From Schwartzia succinivorans DSM 10502 (GTDB taxonomy: Bacteria > Bacillota > Negativicutes > Selenomonadales > Selenomonadaceae), in the NCBI RefSeq assembly GCF_900129225.1, contig NZ_FQUG01000007.1:124001-188000 (forward strand): 64,000 nt of DNA, read 5' to 3'. A program made the position numbers and the translations under genes. The notes under the pieces were generated by a model, which did not search any database, had not been told where the DNA came from, and saw only the letters and a program-made list of their open reading frames with translations. Shown here piece by piece: positions 38,332 to 47,623 of the stretch (positions are counted from its first letter, which is position 1; each line of letters begins with the position of its first letter).

Positions 38332-39204
38332 ATGAAAACAATTTTTCCGACATTTTATAAAGATTTTTTCTGCAAGGCAGGCGACTGCCGTTACTCCTGC
38401 TGCAGGGGATGGGAAATTGATATTGATGATGAAACTGCAAAGCGGTATTTTTCAGATGAATCTCCATTCGGGGAAAAGCTGAGGGCAAATATCCAAAGGA
38501 ATGCGGATGGTGTCAGCTTCAGGCTCACTGAGGATGAACGATGCCCCTTTCTTCGAGAGGATGGCCTTTGCCATATAATTCTGGAGAGGGGAGAGGAAGA
38601 GCTTTGCGAGATATGCTCTATGCATCCACGCTTTTTTACATATTATGAGGATTTTGAACTGGCAGGAGTTGGTCTGTGCTGTGAAAAATCCTGTGAACTT
38701 CTTTTGGGTTCTGATGATGTGCTTCTTTTTGATACGGAAGCAGAAGACGCACCGTTTACGTTTTCCGGGCTTTTAGAAATATTGGGATTTTCAGTGGAAT
38801 CATCAAATTTGAAATGGAAGCCGTCAGGTTCAGGGCTTTTTTTCAGGTATGTATTGGATATAATGAAGAAAACAGAACCAATAAATAAGGAATGGACTGA
38901 GAAGTTAGCATGTCTGGAAGAATCGGAGCGAATGATTTCAGAAAAAGTATGCGGCGGATTTTTTTATGATACGACGATGAAATTTCAAAAAATTTATGAA
39001 ATGATTTTATACCGCCAGATTGAAAAAGCAGATGTGTATTCATTTAATGAGTTAACTGATTTTGCAGGTCTTAATACGGAATTTATATTATATGAGTGCA
39101 TAAGAACCGAAAATTTAGCAGAGTCGCTGCGCTCCTGGTCGGAACAGATAGAGTACGATACTGATAATGTAGAGTTTTTGCTGAAATTTTTGAAGGCAAA
39201 ATAA
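38332..39204 (+). CDS. FliB/YkgJ-like cysteine-rich protein (flagellin lysine methylase family)
   Basis: 290 residues. N-terminal cysteine cluster AGDCRYSCCRGWEID and later CPFLREDGLCHI and CEICSMHPRFF, the pattern of flagellin lysine-N-methylase FliB and YkgJ zinc/iron-sulfur families. ATG 38332 follows AAAAAGGA. No flagellar genes are in the window, so methylation of flagellin is inferred by family only; other protein substrates are possible. Confidence 0.75.
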   Translation: MKTIFPTFYKDFFCKAGDCRYSCCRGWEIDIDDETAKRYFSDESPFGEKLRANIQRNADGVSFRLTEDERCPFLREDGLCHIILERGEEELCEICSMHPRFFTYYEDFELAGVGLCCEKSCELLLGSDDVLLFDTEAEDAPFTFSGLLEILGFSVESSNLKWKPSGSGLFFRYVLDIMKKTEPINKEWTEKLACLEESERMISEKVCGGFFYDTTMKFQKIYEMILYRQIEKADVYSFNELTDFAGLNTEFILYECIRTENLAESLRSWSEQIEYDTDNVEFLLKFLKAK

Positions 39205-39393
39205 TAAATTGTTAAGCTTTGCGCCATGTTCTTTACATAGAAAAAGATTGTGGCGTATTTTTTACTGGATACTGTACAAAGTCGTCCGCGTGAGATAAAA
39301 TAAATCTGTTGTTAGAATTTTCAAAAAGAAATGGCATCTGAAAGAGAAATCTGAGGAATATGCAGAATTCCTCAAAAAAGGATGGGATTTAAT

Positions 39394-40596
39394 TTGGAAA
39401 AGAATGAGAGAAGAACAGGTACAGTATCAAGGGGTATAAGGTGCCCTATTATTCGTCAGGGAGATGATCTGGCAGAGATTGTTACAACAAGCGTGCTGGA
39501 GGCTGCAAAAAGCGACGGTTTTGAAATCCGCGACCGTGATGTTATCTCTGTGACGGAGTCAATTGTTGCGCGTTCCCAGGGAAACTACGCTTCTGTGGAC
39601 GCGATTGCAGAGGATGTGCGGACAAAGCTTGGAGGAGAAACTATCGGAGTTATTTTCCCGATTCTTTCCCGTAACCGTTTTGCTATCTGTCTGCGGGGAA
39701 TAGCAAAGGGAGCAAAAAAGATTGTTTTGATGCTGAGCTATCCTTCAGATGAGGTGGGAAACCATCTTTTGACGCTGGACCAGGTGGACGGGGCCGGAGT
39801 AAATCCGTACAGTGATGTTCTTTCACTTGCAAAATACCGGGAGCTGTTTGGAGAAAACAAGCATGAGTTTACAGGTGTGGACTATGTGGCGTATTATGAA
39901 GAGCTTATTCGTTCCTGCGGAGCGGATGTTGAGATTGTCTTTGCCAACCATGCTGAAGCAGTTCTTAAATACACAAAGAATGTTCTCGTTGCAAGTATAC
40001 ATACCCGCGAACGCATGAAAAGAATTCTTAAAGATGCAGGAGCGGAGCGTGTGTATGGGCTTGACGATATAATGAATGCACCGGTAAATGGCAGCGGATG
40101 CAACGAAAAATACGGACTTCTCGGTTCAAATAAATCTACAGAAGATACGGTAAAGCTTTTCCCAAGGGAGTGCAAATCGCTGGTGCTCGACATACAGGGA
40201 CGCATTCTAAAGGAAACAGGAAAGCATGTAGAGGTCATGGTTTACGGCGACGGCGCCTTCAAGGATCCCCAGGGAAAAATTTGGGAGCTCGCTGACCCGG
40301 TTGTTTCCCCTGCATTTACTGACGGGCTTATCGGTACGCCGAATGAACTCAAGCTTAAATATCTTGCTGACAATGATTTCAAGGACCTTTCCGGCGAAGC
40401 GCTTAAAGAGGCAATCTCAAAGAGCATTCGGGAGAAGGATGGCAATCTCGTCGGCAATATGGCTTCTCAGGGGACGACACCGCGTCAGCTTACGGATCTT
40501 ATCGGTTCGCTCTGTGATCTCACAAGCGGCTCCGGTGATAAAGGAACACCGGTGGTTCTTGTTCAGGGATATTTCGATAATTTCACCGTAGAATAA
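39394..40596 (+). CDS. coenzyme F420-0:L-glutamate ligase-like protein
   Basis: 400 residues from TTG 39394 (GGATGGG 7 bases upstream); ATG 39382 would leave no spacing. Family marks: IIRQGDDLAEI, DRDVISVTESIVARSQGN, and a GDGAFKDP segment near the C-terminus. CofE adds glutamate to F420-0 in methanogens and actinobacteria. Negativicutes are not known to make F420, so a different acceptor for amide ligation is likely. Confidence 0.8.
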   Translation: MEKNERRTGTVSRGIRCPIIRQGDDLAEIVTTSVLEAAKSDGFEIRDRDVISVTESIVARSQGNYASVDAIAEDVRTKLGGETIGVIFPILSRNRFAICLRGIAKGAKKIVLMLSYPSDEVGNHLLTLDQVDGAGVNPYSDVLSLAKYRELFGENKHEFTGVDYVAYYEELIRSCGADVEIVFANHAEAVLKYTKNVLVASIHTRERMKRILKDAGAERVYGLDDIMNAPVNGSGCNEKYGLLGSNKSTEDTVKLFPRECKSLVLDIQGRILKETGKHVEVMVYGDGAFKDPQGKIWELADPVVSPAFTDGLIGTPNELKLKYLADNDFKDLSGEALKEAISKSIREKDGNLVGNMASQGTTPRQLTDLIGSLCDLTSGSGDKGTPVVLVQGYFDNFTVE

Positions 40597-40609
40597 GGAA
40601 AACCTATCA

Positions 40610-40642
40610 GGACTCTGCCATTTTCGGCGGAGTCCTTTTTTT
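40610..40642 (+). terminator. terminator of the CofE-like gene
   Basis: GGACTCTGCC pairs with GGCGGAGTCC, then TTTTTTTAT. Confidence 0.8.
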
Positions 40643-40649
40643 ATGCTTC

Positions 40650-40666
40650 AGTCCAACGCTTGGACT
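40650..40666. promoter_or_regulatory. parS-like palindrome, site 3
   Basis: AGTCCAACGCTTGGACT, identical to site 1, followed by AATATCCGAAAAATGGATT, nearly identical to the tail of site 2. It lies 24 kb from parAB, 4 kb from the iteron region. Confidence 0.65.
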
Positions 40667-40789
40667 AATATCCGAAAAATGGATTTACTGCGGTGATGAA
40701 ATTTAAAAAGCAGGAATTCAAAAACTTTTCGAGAATCTTAAGCAGAGTAGAAGGAAATTTTCAATGTAATGACTATGAGGTGATGAAAA

Positions 40790-41113
40790 ATGAAAAAAAT
40801 AGCTATTCTTTGTCTTATGATGTTTATTACGATGAGTACGAATGTTTTTGCTGCCGGTGCCATAAATAAGGACGGATATTATAAAAATATACGTCTTGCC
40901 GGAAAGGTGAAAATCGTTGAGAATTTCGGAGACATTAAAGTGCAGGTTGTAACGGCTTTTCCTGACATAAAGGTGAAGAGCGTTACCTCGTTTCCGGATG
41001 AGATTGGTGAATGGCAGTTTGTTGACAGCTTCCCTGATTTCACTATTCAGTTTGTAGAGGCATTCCCCGATATTAAGGTGCAGTTCGTTGAGGCATTCCC
41101 GGGACTTCCATGA
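40790..41113 (+). CDS. small secreted protein made of short FPD repeats
   Basis: 107 residues. A signal peptide ends near VFAAG; the mature part is about six repeats of a 12-residue unit ending in SFPD or AFPD, alternating with IKVQ-type strands. It resembles the small knotted beta family that is annotated as 7(1) septoil knot proteins; that match is from memory and not certain. Its function is unknown in any host. Confidence 0.65.
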   Translation: MKKIAILCLMMFITMSTNVFAAGAINKDGYYKNIRLAGKVKIVENFGDIKVQVVTAFPDIKVKSVTSFPDEIGEWQFVDSFPDFTIQFVEAFPDIKVQFVEAFPGLP

Positions 41114-41159
41114 AAGAAATACTGCGAGACAGCGATTGTGAATCGGGTTCATCTTTATG

Positions 41160-41188
41160 TTGACAACATATACCCCTATATGTATAAT
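41160..41188 (+). promoter_or_regulatory. consensus sigma-A promoter
   Basis: TTGACA and TATAAT, both perfect, separated by exactly 17 bp, located 34 bp upstream of a small gene. Confidence 0.8.
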
Positions 41189-41221
41189 TGAGCTATCAAT
41201 AAATATATAGGAGGAAATGCG

Positions 41222-41329
41222 ATGCTGGAAACAGTTGAATGTCTTTTGCTGATTCCGATTCTGAGATATACCTGGAATATGGTTGATGAGGAAATGATTC
41301 GTCAGCAGGGCTGCTGGTACGGAAAATAA
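41222..41329 (+). CDS. 35-residue small protein
   Basis: ATG 41222 is preceded by AGGAGGAAATGCG, a strong ribosome site, and by a consensus promoter; a terminator follows at once. The product begins with a hydrophobic stretch (CLLLIPILRYTW) and ends in a charged, Cys/Trp-containing tail. It is too short for default gene finding. No family recognised. Confidence 0.65.
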   Translation: MLETVECLLLIPILRYTWNMVDEEMIRQQGCWYGK

Positions 41330-41345
41330 TGCATATTGTTTAAAT

Positions 41346-41383
41346 GGCACGCTCTGTGAAAAACATAGCGTGTCTTTTATTTT
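41346..41383 (+). terminator. terminator of the small gene
   Basis: GGCACGCT pairs with AGCGTGTC, then TTTTATTTT. Confidence 0.7.
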
Positions 41384-41400
41384 GTATGGTAAGCATATAG

Positions 41401-41450
41401 AGTGAAACTTATTCTGGGGAGTTCCAGGCAACTGTTAGCATCGGATAAAA
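41401..41450 (+). repeat. short dispersed repeat, copy 2
   Basis: AGTGAAACTTATTCTGGGG followed by TGTTAGCATCGGATAAA; related to the copies at 18905, 47382 and 48053. Confidence 0.65.
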
Positions 41451-41489
41451 AAGAAGGAGGGCGCAGTGCTGATTGCGCCCTCCTTTTTT
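41448..41489. terminator. strong bidirectional terminator
   Basis: AAGGAGGGCGCA pairs with TGCGCCCTCCTT with flanking A and T runs; it ends the minus-strand hydrolase gene. Confidence 0.85.
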
Positions 41490-41522
41490 AGGGGAAGTTA
41501 CCAAAAAATAGTAATTATCAAA

Positions 41523-42437
41523 TTAACGTGCAAGCTCTTCGATAAGAGGAACAGCACCCTGTGCCATTCCTGTGCCGTCATGGCCTACGCCGGGAACTGT
41601 ACGGAGAATCCATGTAAAGTCCGTATTCAGCTCTGCAGCTTTGGCTTCGCATACATTAAAGAAATTCATGCCGCGCTCCAGACGGTTCTGACCCTGTGCA
41701 TCAGCTTCAGGCGTCTTGCGGAGAACCTTGGAACGGATGACATCCTCTTCACCGAGAAGGATGACAACCGGCTTTGCAAAGGCTGTCTTAAGGTCATAAG
41801 CAGCTTCAGGGATTTTTCCGAGGCCGTAAGAGAAAGCAACGTCTTTGTCAGGCAGAGTGTACCAGCCGGAGTTGGCTGCGATTATGAGGTCAGCTTTTGA
41901 TGGACCGCTTAAAAGCACATAACGGTGTATGAGCTGTGCGCCTGCGGAGTGTGCGTAAAGAACAACCTTGCTGTCCTTGGCTTCGGCTTTTTCCTTTGCA
42001 GCAGAAACAAGACGGTCAATAGCCGGGAACACCCAGTCTTTCTGTGGCTGAATTTTTCCGCCGGGTTCTTCGGAATCCAAAACGTTTGCAAAATTGTAGT
42101 AACGGACTCCGGGATATTTTTCAGCAGAAAATTCAGGGCAGATTACAAGCAGATTATGCTCTTCGGCGTACTGAGCCCAGCCCTGGCAGTATTCCTGAGC
42201 GTTGCGTTTAAGGCCATGGAACACAAGCACAATGGGGCGGCCGTCTTCCCAGGCCTGCGGACGGTAATAGTACGCGGTCATGGGAGAAGCGTTGGCTCCT
42301 GTAGGTTCATCAATGAGAAAGCTTCCTTCGCCAACCGGCAGGGAGGCTGCCTGTGCTGATGCAGCAAACATTAAGCAGAAGGCAAAAACAAATGGTAAGA
42401 AATAATTATTAAATGTTTTTGTAACGATTTTTTTCAT
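41523..42437 (-). CDS. secreted alpha/beta hydrolase
   Basis: 304 residues with a signal peptide ending at AQAA (about residue 31). Nucleophile elbow AHSAGAQ (Ser about 160), oxyanion strand VLVFHGL, acid loop LLGEEDVIRS and a final catalytic His in VPGVGHDG. It probably cleaves esters or amides in the periplasm. Last in the minus-strand set porin-hydrolase beside DcuC and the M20 peptidase, suggesting nutrient processing. Confidence 0.82.
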   Translation of the reverse strand: MKKIVTKTFNNYFLPFVFAFCLMFAASAQAASLPVGEGSFLIDEPTGANASPMTAYYYRPQAWEDGRPIVLVFHGLKRNAQEYCQGWAQYAEEHNLLVICPEFSAEKYPGVRYYNFANVLDSEEPGGKIQPQKDWVFPAIDRLVSAAKEKAEAKDSKVVLYAHSAGAQLIHRYVLLSGPSKADLIIAANSGWYTLPDKDVAFSYGLGKIPEAAYDLKTAFAKPVVILLGEEDVIRSKVLRKTPEADAQGQNRLERGMNFFNVCEAKAAELNTDFTWILRTVPGVGHDGTGMAQGAVPLIEELAR

Positions 42438-42458
42438 TTAAATCAACCTCCTAATGTA

Positions 42459-43718
42459 TTAGAATCTCAGCGACAGCTGTGCACGATAGTAGTTTCCGAT
42501 TTTTTCTCCCGTACTCTTTTTCTCCATATCAAATTCCGTCAGGAAGTCCGCACGGATATCCTTTGAGAGAATATAACTGAAGCCAAGACCGATACCGCGG
42601 TTGTCATTGGTCGGGATGTTTACGCTCTTCGTAAGTGTGTTGGCAACGTTGAACTTGTCGACGTCAATATAGTAGAGGGAAACACCGTAGGAATGCGGTT
42701 TGTTGTAGGATGCACCCTTATATGTGAGAACTGCAACCGTACCCTGAGGATTTCCCGACACTGCCATATTTTTGCTGTAGTCGGCAGCAAGGGTGAAGTT
42801 ATCACCTAATTTCTGTACAAGACCGAGACCGGTTACGCTGTAATCCGTAGGGCTGTATTTACCCCTCAGCTCGTGGATATGCCAGAGCTGGAAACGTGTC
42901 GCGGAGCTTGGAGTGTAGCCAAGCTTTACAAAATAGTTCTTTTCAAGCTTATTTGTCGTCGTTCCCTTGGAATCGGATCCCTGTTTTATGGAGGCCTTTC
43001 CGGCGCTGGTTACAGAAATATAATCGTTACTGTGTGCCTTGCCGCCTCCCCAGTCGCCGAAGCCGCCGCCTATCGTGAACTTGTTAAGACGGGTTTCAAA
43101 TTCAACACCATCGTACATGCCGAGGCTGCCTTTTGATGCCCAGTAGCCAGTAGTACCGAAATCGTGACCGAAGCGTCCAATTTTTAACATCGTATTCTTC
43201 AGGATTGGATCGCTGCCAAGACTGTCAAATTGTACATAGGCGTTATCAATCTTATTTGTGGTATCCTTTCCATCACTGGTGGTCAGCTTAGTACCGTCAG
43301 CGTAGGAATAGGAGCCGCTGTCGCCCATGGTGTTTTCATTGACAAGTATATCTCTTACACGGAATGTAGCATTTTTTCCGATGCGTTTTTCCAGGTTGAG
43401 ACGGACACGCTGCTGGAAATGAAAGCTGTCATCTCCGTCAGACTGAATGGCGCGGATACGCGCGTCACCGTAGAATTTCCAGTCATCATTTTTGCTTTTT
43501 GCAGGGGCCGCAGCGGTATTTTTTCTGTATTTTGCAAGCTCCTCTTCGGAGGCCTTTAATGCTTTATCCTGTGCATCTATGCGCTGCTCAAGTGCCGCAA
43601 GGCGTGCTTTGAGGTCGTTCAGTTCTGCGGAAGTATCTGTAGCTTCTGCTGCGAAAGCAGTGGTGCTCATAGCCGTAAGTAAAGCGGCGCAGGTTAAAAC
43701 TCTAGCTTTTTTATTCAC
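42459..43718 (-). CDS. outer-membrane porin with N-terminal coiled coil
   Basis: 419 residues. Signal peptide ending at AFAA, a coiled coil (ELNDLKARLAALEQRIDAQDKAL, about 31-64), a short Ala/Lys linker, then a beta-barrel with alternating strands and a C-terminal aromatic RAQLSLRF typical of OMPs. It is the marker of a diderm cell envelope. The coiled coil may reach the peptidoglycan, replacing the SLH domain common in Negativicutes porins. Confidence 0.88.
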   Translation of the reverse strand: MNKKARVLTCAALLTAMSTTAFAAEATDTSAELNDLKARLAALEQRIDAQDKALKASEEELAKYRKNTAAAPAKSKNDDWKFYGDARIRAIQSDGDDSFHFQQRVRLNLEKRIGKNATFRVRDILVNENTMGDSGSYSYADGTKLTTSDGKDTTNKIDNAYVQFDSLGSDPILKNTMLKIGRFGHDFGTTGYWASKGSLGMYDGVEFETRLNKFTIGGGFGDWGGGKAHSNDYISVTSAGKASIKQGSDSKGTTTNKLEKNYFVKLGYTPSSATRFQLWHIHELRGKYSPTDYSVTGLGLVQKLGDNFTLAADYSKNMAVSGNPQGTVAVLTYKGASYNKPHSYGVSLYYIDVDKFNVANTLTKSVNIPTNDNRGIGLGFSYILSKDIRADFLTEFDMEKKSTGEKIGNYYRAQLSLRF

Positions 43719-43765
43719 AACAATACCTTCTTTTCGTTAGTTTTGGGGAAACGAGTTGAGTAAGG

Positions 43766-45124
43766 TTAGAGGATAATACTAAATACGAAGGACGAAACAA
43801 GAGCAACCATCATCGGGATAGCCGTTCTTTTTACGATATCAACCGGGGAAACATCTGCAATACCCGCAACGGCAATGATAGCTGCCGTGATAGGCGATGC
43901 GCTGCGTGCAATGCTGGATGCCATCTGCATTGGCGTAATCATTACTGCCGGAAGCATAGAAAGCTTTGTAGCGATATCCGGGACAAGAGCGCCAAAGGAG
44001 TAGAAGGGGGCATTGCCTGAACCCATAATTACAGCTGATATTGCAACAATAAGAGTCATAACAAGCGTGATACCTACTGCTCCAAAACCGGAGTCACGAG
44101 CGCCTTCGATGATAAGGTCAATAGCACCGATCTTTGTAAGCCCGTATGCAAAGGTTTCACCGGCAACAATGAGAGTAACAACCGTAGCGAAAATCTCTCC
44201 CATTCCGTCAAAGAAGACCTGAATGCTTTTGAAAACAGCCTTTAGGTCGCGTGTACGGATGAATTCAAACAGCATAGCGAGCGCGATGCTTATAATCATG
44301 GCCGTGACAACAGGCATCTTGATTGTCGCTATTGTGAGTTTGCTGAAAACGAGTACCAGCGCAATCGGTACGAGAGGAAGAATTGCGTATATGCTCGGAG
44401 GAAGGTCAGAGAGCTTCTCTGTACTTTCCGAAAGCTTCATTACTTTGATTTCCGTGCCTTCTTTACGGTCGAAATAACGCTGTACGATGAAATGTGTTAC
44501 TGCAATGAGAACCATTGTAATAACTGCAACTGGAAGCTGTTCTGCAATAAAGTAATCAGCAACATCCATTCCTGTTGTCTTTGCTGCAAAAACTGCTGTT
44601 CCGGAAGCCGGACCGAGGTCCAGGCATGGGGTAGTCGCGATGACCGCAACAGCGGAAAGGCGGCTGACACCAAGACTGACAAGTACCGGATACATCGTCG
44701 CCATGAGAAGAACGCAGAGACCTGCGGCACTTGGTATGACGATATTCAGAAGCTGTCCAACAATATACGCTACTGAAAGCAGCAGATAAGGAGACTTAAG
44801 GAGACTGAGGGGACGCGAGGTAAGATGTACGAGGACACGGCTGGCACCTATATGCGACATATATTTTGCGAAGCCGCTTACCGTCATAATCATAAGACCA
44901 ATACCTGCAGCGCGTGTGCTGAAGGTGAGTTCAATAAACTTAAAGAGATCGAACCATACAAAGCCGGTTGTTTTTTTCGCGTCGAGCAAAGGATAGCCCA
45001 TGAGAACCGCTGCTCCCATAAGCACAAGACCTCCGACGAAAAGAACTGTTTGTGCTTTATATTGTTTCAGTATCAAAGTGGCAACGATAACAGTAACGAT
45101 GAAGGCAAGCATTAAACTTAACAT
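43766..45124 (-). CDS. dcuC: DcuC-family C4-dicarboxylate transporter
   Basis: 452 residues, about 12-14 membrane helices, with conserved GLMIMTVSGFAKYMSHIGAS, IPSAAGLCVLLMATMYP, and MGSGNAPFYSFG of the DcuC family. It exchanges or exports succinate, fumarate or related acids. The neighbouring M20 peptidase and porin suggest a linked uptake pathway, while the mutase operon elsewhere uses succinyl-CoA. Confidence 0.88.
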   Translation of the reverse strand: MLSLMLAFIVTVIVATLILKQYKAQTVLFVGGLVLMGAAVLMGYPLLDAKKTTGFVWFDLFKFIELTFSTRAAGIGLMIMTVSGFAKYMSHIGASRVLVHLTSRPLSLLKSPYLLLSVAYIVGQLLNIVIPSAAGLCVLLMATMYPVLVSLGVSRLSAVAVIATTPCLDLGPASGTAVFAAKTTGMDVADYFIAEQLPVAVITMVLIAVTHFIVQRYFDRKEGTEIKVMKLSESTEKLSDLPPSIYAILPLVPIALVLVFSKLTIATIKMPVVTAMIISIALAMLFEFIRTRDLKAVFKSIQVFFDGMGEIFATVVTLIVAGETFAYGLTKIGAIDLIIEGARDSGFGAVGITLVMTLIVAISAVIMGSGNAPFYSFGALVPDIATKLSMLPAVMITPMQMASSIARSASPITAAIIAVAGIADVSPVDIVKRTAIPMMVALVSSFVFSIIL

Positions 45125-45163
45125 CGTTTATTCCTCCTGTTCTAATGAAACTCTTTACTGCGG

Positions 45164-46309
45164 TTAAGCAGGAGAATTGATAATATACGTTATTACGTGC
45201 TCAAGAAGCTTGAGGCGTGGTTCAACCGTTGGGATTTCCATGTATTCTCCGACACTGTGAGCACCGCCGCCGACGGGACCAAGACCGTCAATCGTCGGAA
45301 CTCCGGCGAAAGCAGAAAAGCTTCCATCAGAGCCGCCGCCGCTGGCCGTCCATCCAAAACGAATATTAAGATCTGTGCCAATTGCATCAATTGCAGCGCA
45401 GAGATGTTTCGTTTTGTCTGAAGGGAGCATAGGCGGGCGGGTGATACCGCCGTCGATTGTGATCTGCGTATCCGGAACATGCGGATGAGCTGCCATTGTT
45501 TTCATCAGCTTTTCAATGCGCTCTACCTCCTGAGCATCGTAATACCTGACATCAACATCAGCGGATGCTTCGGATGGGATTGCATTGATGGAGGTTCCTC
45601 CATCAATGATTCCGACATTTACAGTGGTCTCTTTTCCGAGATTTGTCGCGCTCTGAAGTGCTATAATCCAGTGGGCAAGCTCTTCCACAGCGCTTCTGCC
45701 TTTTGCGTAATCAACACCGGCATGAGCGCCGATGCCTTTTACCGTGAGATGATAGCGTGCAATTCCTTTGCGCTGGTGCACAAGGTTTCCATTTGCCCGG
45801 GCACCCTCAAGTACCAGCACATTGCGGCTTTTCTTTGCAAGCGAAACAGAATATTCATGTGAATATCGTGAGCTTATACCCTCATGGTCGCTGTTAAGAA
45901 AGACACATATGCGTGCATCATTGAGTGCATTTTTTTCCTGAAGCTCGGTCAAAGCATAAAGACCGCTTAAAAGTCCTGCTTTGCAATCGATTACACCGGG
46001 GCCGAATGCACGGTCTCCCTGTGTGGAAAAAGGCCTCTCGGCAGCTGTTCCCACGGGGAAAACGGTATCCATGTGTGCCAAGAGAAGTACATCGAAGGAT
46101 GCGTCTTCACCAAGCGGCCGGTTTGATATTTCAAGGCATGGTCCGATTGATGGATCGAATTCATGTGCCTTTACATTCCAGCCCAACGCTTCATATCTTT
46201 CCTGGAAAAACGCTGCAATCCGGCGAGCTCCATCAGGCTCAGAGGAAACACTGTCGATATTGACGAGGTGTTCCAGATCTTTCATATATTGGTCGATAGA
46301 GAAACTCAT
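45164..46309 (-). CDS. M20-family metallopeptidase (carboxypeptidase G2-like)
   Basis: 381 residues from ATG 46309 (AAGGAGCC upstream). Metal His and Asp in LLLAHMDTVF, bridging Asp in VIDCKAG, lid-domain His in GIGAHAG, final His in GGGAHSVG. The catalytic-base motif, normally DEE, reads NSDHEGIS, with His in place of the base Glu. Substrate probably an N-acyl amino acid or small peptide. It lies 40 bp upstream of dcuC in the same direction. Confidence 0.83.
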   Translation of the reverse strand: MSFSIDQYMKDLEHLVNIDSVSSEPDGARRIAAFFQERYEALGWNVKAHEFDPSIGPCLEISNRPLGEDASFDVLLLAHMDTVFPVGTAAERPFSTQGDRAFGPGVIDCKAGLLSGLYALTELQEKNALNDARICVFLNSDHEGISSRYSHEYSVSLAKKSRNVLVLEGARANGNLVHQRKGIARYHLTVKGIGAHAGVDYAKGRSAVEELAHWIIALQSATNLGKETTVNVGIIDGGTSINAIPSEASADVDVRYYDAQEVERIEKLMKTMAAHPHVPDTQITIDGGITRPPMLPSDKTKHLCAAIDAIGTDLNIRFGWTASGGGSDGSFSAFAGVPTIDGLGPVGGGAHSVGEYMEIPTVEPRLKLLEHVITYIINSPA

Positions 46310-46485
46310 AGTAGGCTCCTTCCTTCTTTTTTTTCGAGCTCGATTTTTATAATTATACCTTACGGGAGTTTGGCTTATATTACAATTCAAACTGCTTCTA
46401 ACGTTATTACAAAATCGAATTGCGGAAAAACGAAAGTAAATGTATCATATTATTATAGAAATATAGGTAAAATGGAGGGGATTCT

Positions 46486-47388
46486 ATGCTATTGAAACAG
46501 ATACAGTACTTTATGGCTGTCGCACAGACCCGCCACTTCACAAGAGCAAGTGAACAAATGTATGTATCGCAGTCAGCTCTGTCACAGCAGATAACGAAGC
46601 TGGAAAATGATATGGGAGTCACACTCATCAACCGTCTGTCACATCCTATAGAATTGACAAAAGCCGGGGAGGAGTTTGCTAAATACGGAGCCGATGTATT
46701 AACCGCCGTGGAAAATCTGCAGGAGCACATGCAGACCTGGCAGTCCACAGGACGGTCAACTCTGCATATAGGAATGATCACAGGATTAGGCAATCTTCCG
46801 CTTGCAGATATTTTGGCGAAATTTAACACGGAGCACAGTGATATAAAGCTTACGCTTGCAACGCAGCTCAGCAAAGCATTGTGCGAGCAGCTTGAGGATG
46901 GGACTATTGATCTTGCCATTATTGCCGCACCGCGGGATATAGAAAAATATAATTTCAACATCATCCCGTTGCAGCAGGATCCATTTGTAGTAATCCTGCC
47001 AGCAGGACATCCAATGGCTAAAAACAAGGTGTTTGACCTTGTCAAGGCGTCAAAGGAAAGATTTATATTTCCGACAAAACCGAACGTTTCGCTGGATGTT
47101 TTTATGGAAGAATGCAAGGCAGCCGGATTTGAGCCAAATATTGCAAGCTTTGCAAACGATCCCGGCCGTCGGATAGATATGGTAGAAGCCGGTCTCGGCA
47201 TCGCGCTGATATCCAAGAGCGGTCTTTCTTATTATCTTAAAAACCAAAAGATTGCTGCATTGCCGCTTAAAAAACCGTTTTATAAAAATATTGTAGTGGC
47301 GCGTAAAAAAGGTGTACACAAATTCCCTGCGCTTTGCGCGTTCTGGAATTATGTTCAGCAGTTTGCTTCAGGCGAGATAATAAAGTGA
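46486..47388 (+). CDS. LysR-family transcriptional regulator
   Basis: 300 residues. N-terminal winged HTH (AQTRHFTRASEQMYVSQSALSQQITKLE), then a periplasmic-binding-protein-like effector domain. Divergent from the M20-dcuC-porin-hydrolase set with a 176-bp gap that should hold its operator; the likely inducer is the substrate of that set. ATG 46486 follows GGAGGGG. Confidence 0.92.
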   Translation: MLLKQIQYFMAVAQTRHFTRASEQMYVSQSALSQQITKLENDMGVTLINRLSHPIELTKAGEEFAKYGADVLTAVENLQEHMQTWQSTGRSTLHIGMITGLGNLPLADILAKFNTEHSDIKLTLATQLSKALCEQLEDGTIDLAIIAAPRDIEKYNFNIIPLQQDPFVVILPAGHPMAKNKVFDLVKASKERFIFPTKPNVSLDVFMEECKAAGFEPNIASFANDPGRRIDMVEAGLGIALISKSGLSYYLKNQKIAALPLKKPFYKNIVVARKKGVHKFPALCAFWNYVQQFASGEIIK

Positions 47389-47420
47389 AACTTATTCAGT
47401 TGGAGTTTTGGATAAAGTAA
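47382..47420 (+). repeat. short dispersed repeat, copy 3
   Basis: AAAGTGAAACTTATTCAG and GGATAAAGTAA; the TGA stop of the LysR gene is part of it. Confidence 0.65.
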
Positions 47421-47623
47421 TCACAGTATATGTACTGAATTTTAATTAATAATATTAGAACATACTTTAAGTATTGGGGATAAAAATAGATTCCGATAAT
47501 TTATAGCTATCGGAAGTAATACGAATCCCTATTGGAAGACTTATGTAAAATTGGAAAATAATTTGTGAAGCTGCCTTCAACGAAATAATAAGCTTATATG
47601 TGTGAGCGCTGCATAAGCAAATG

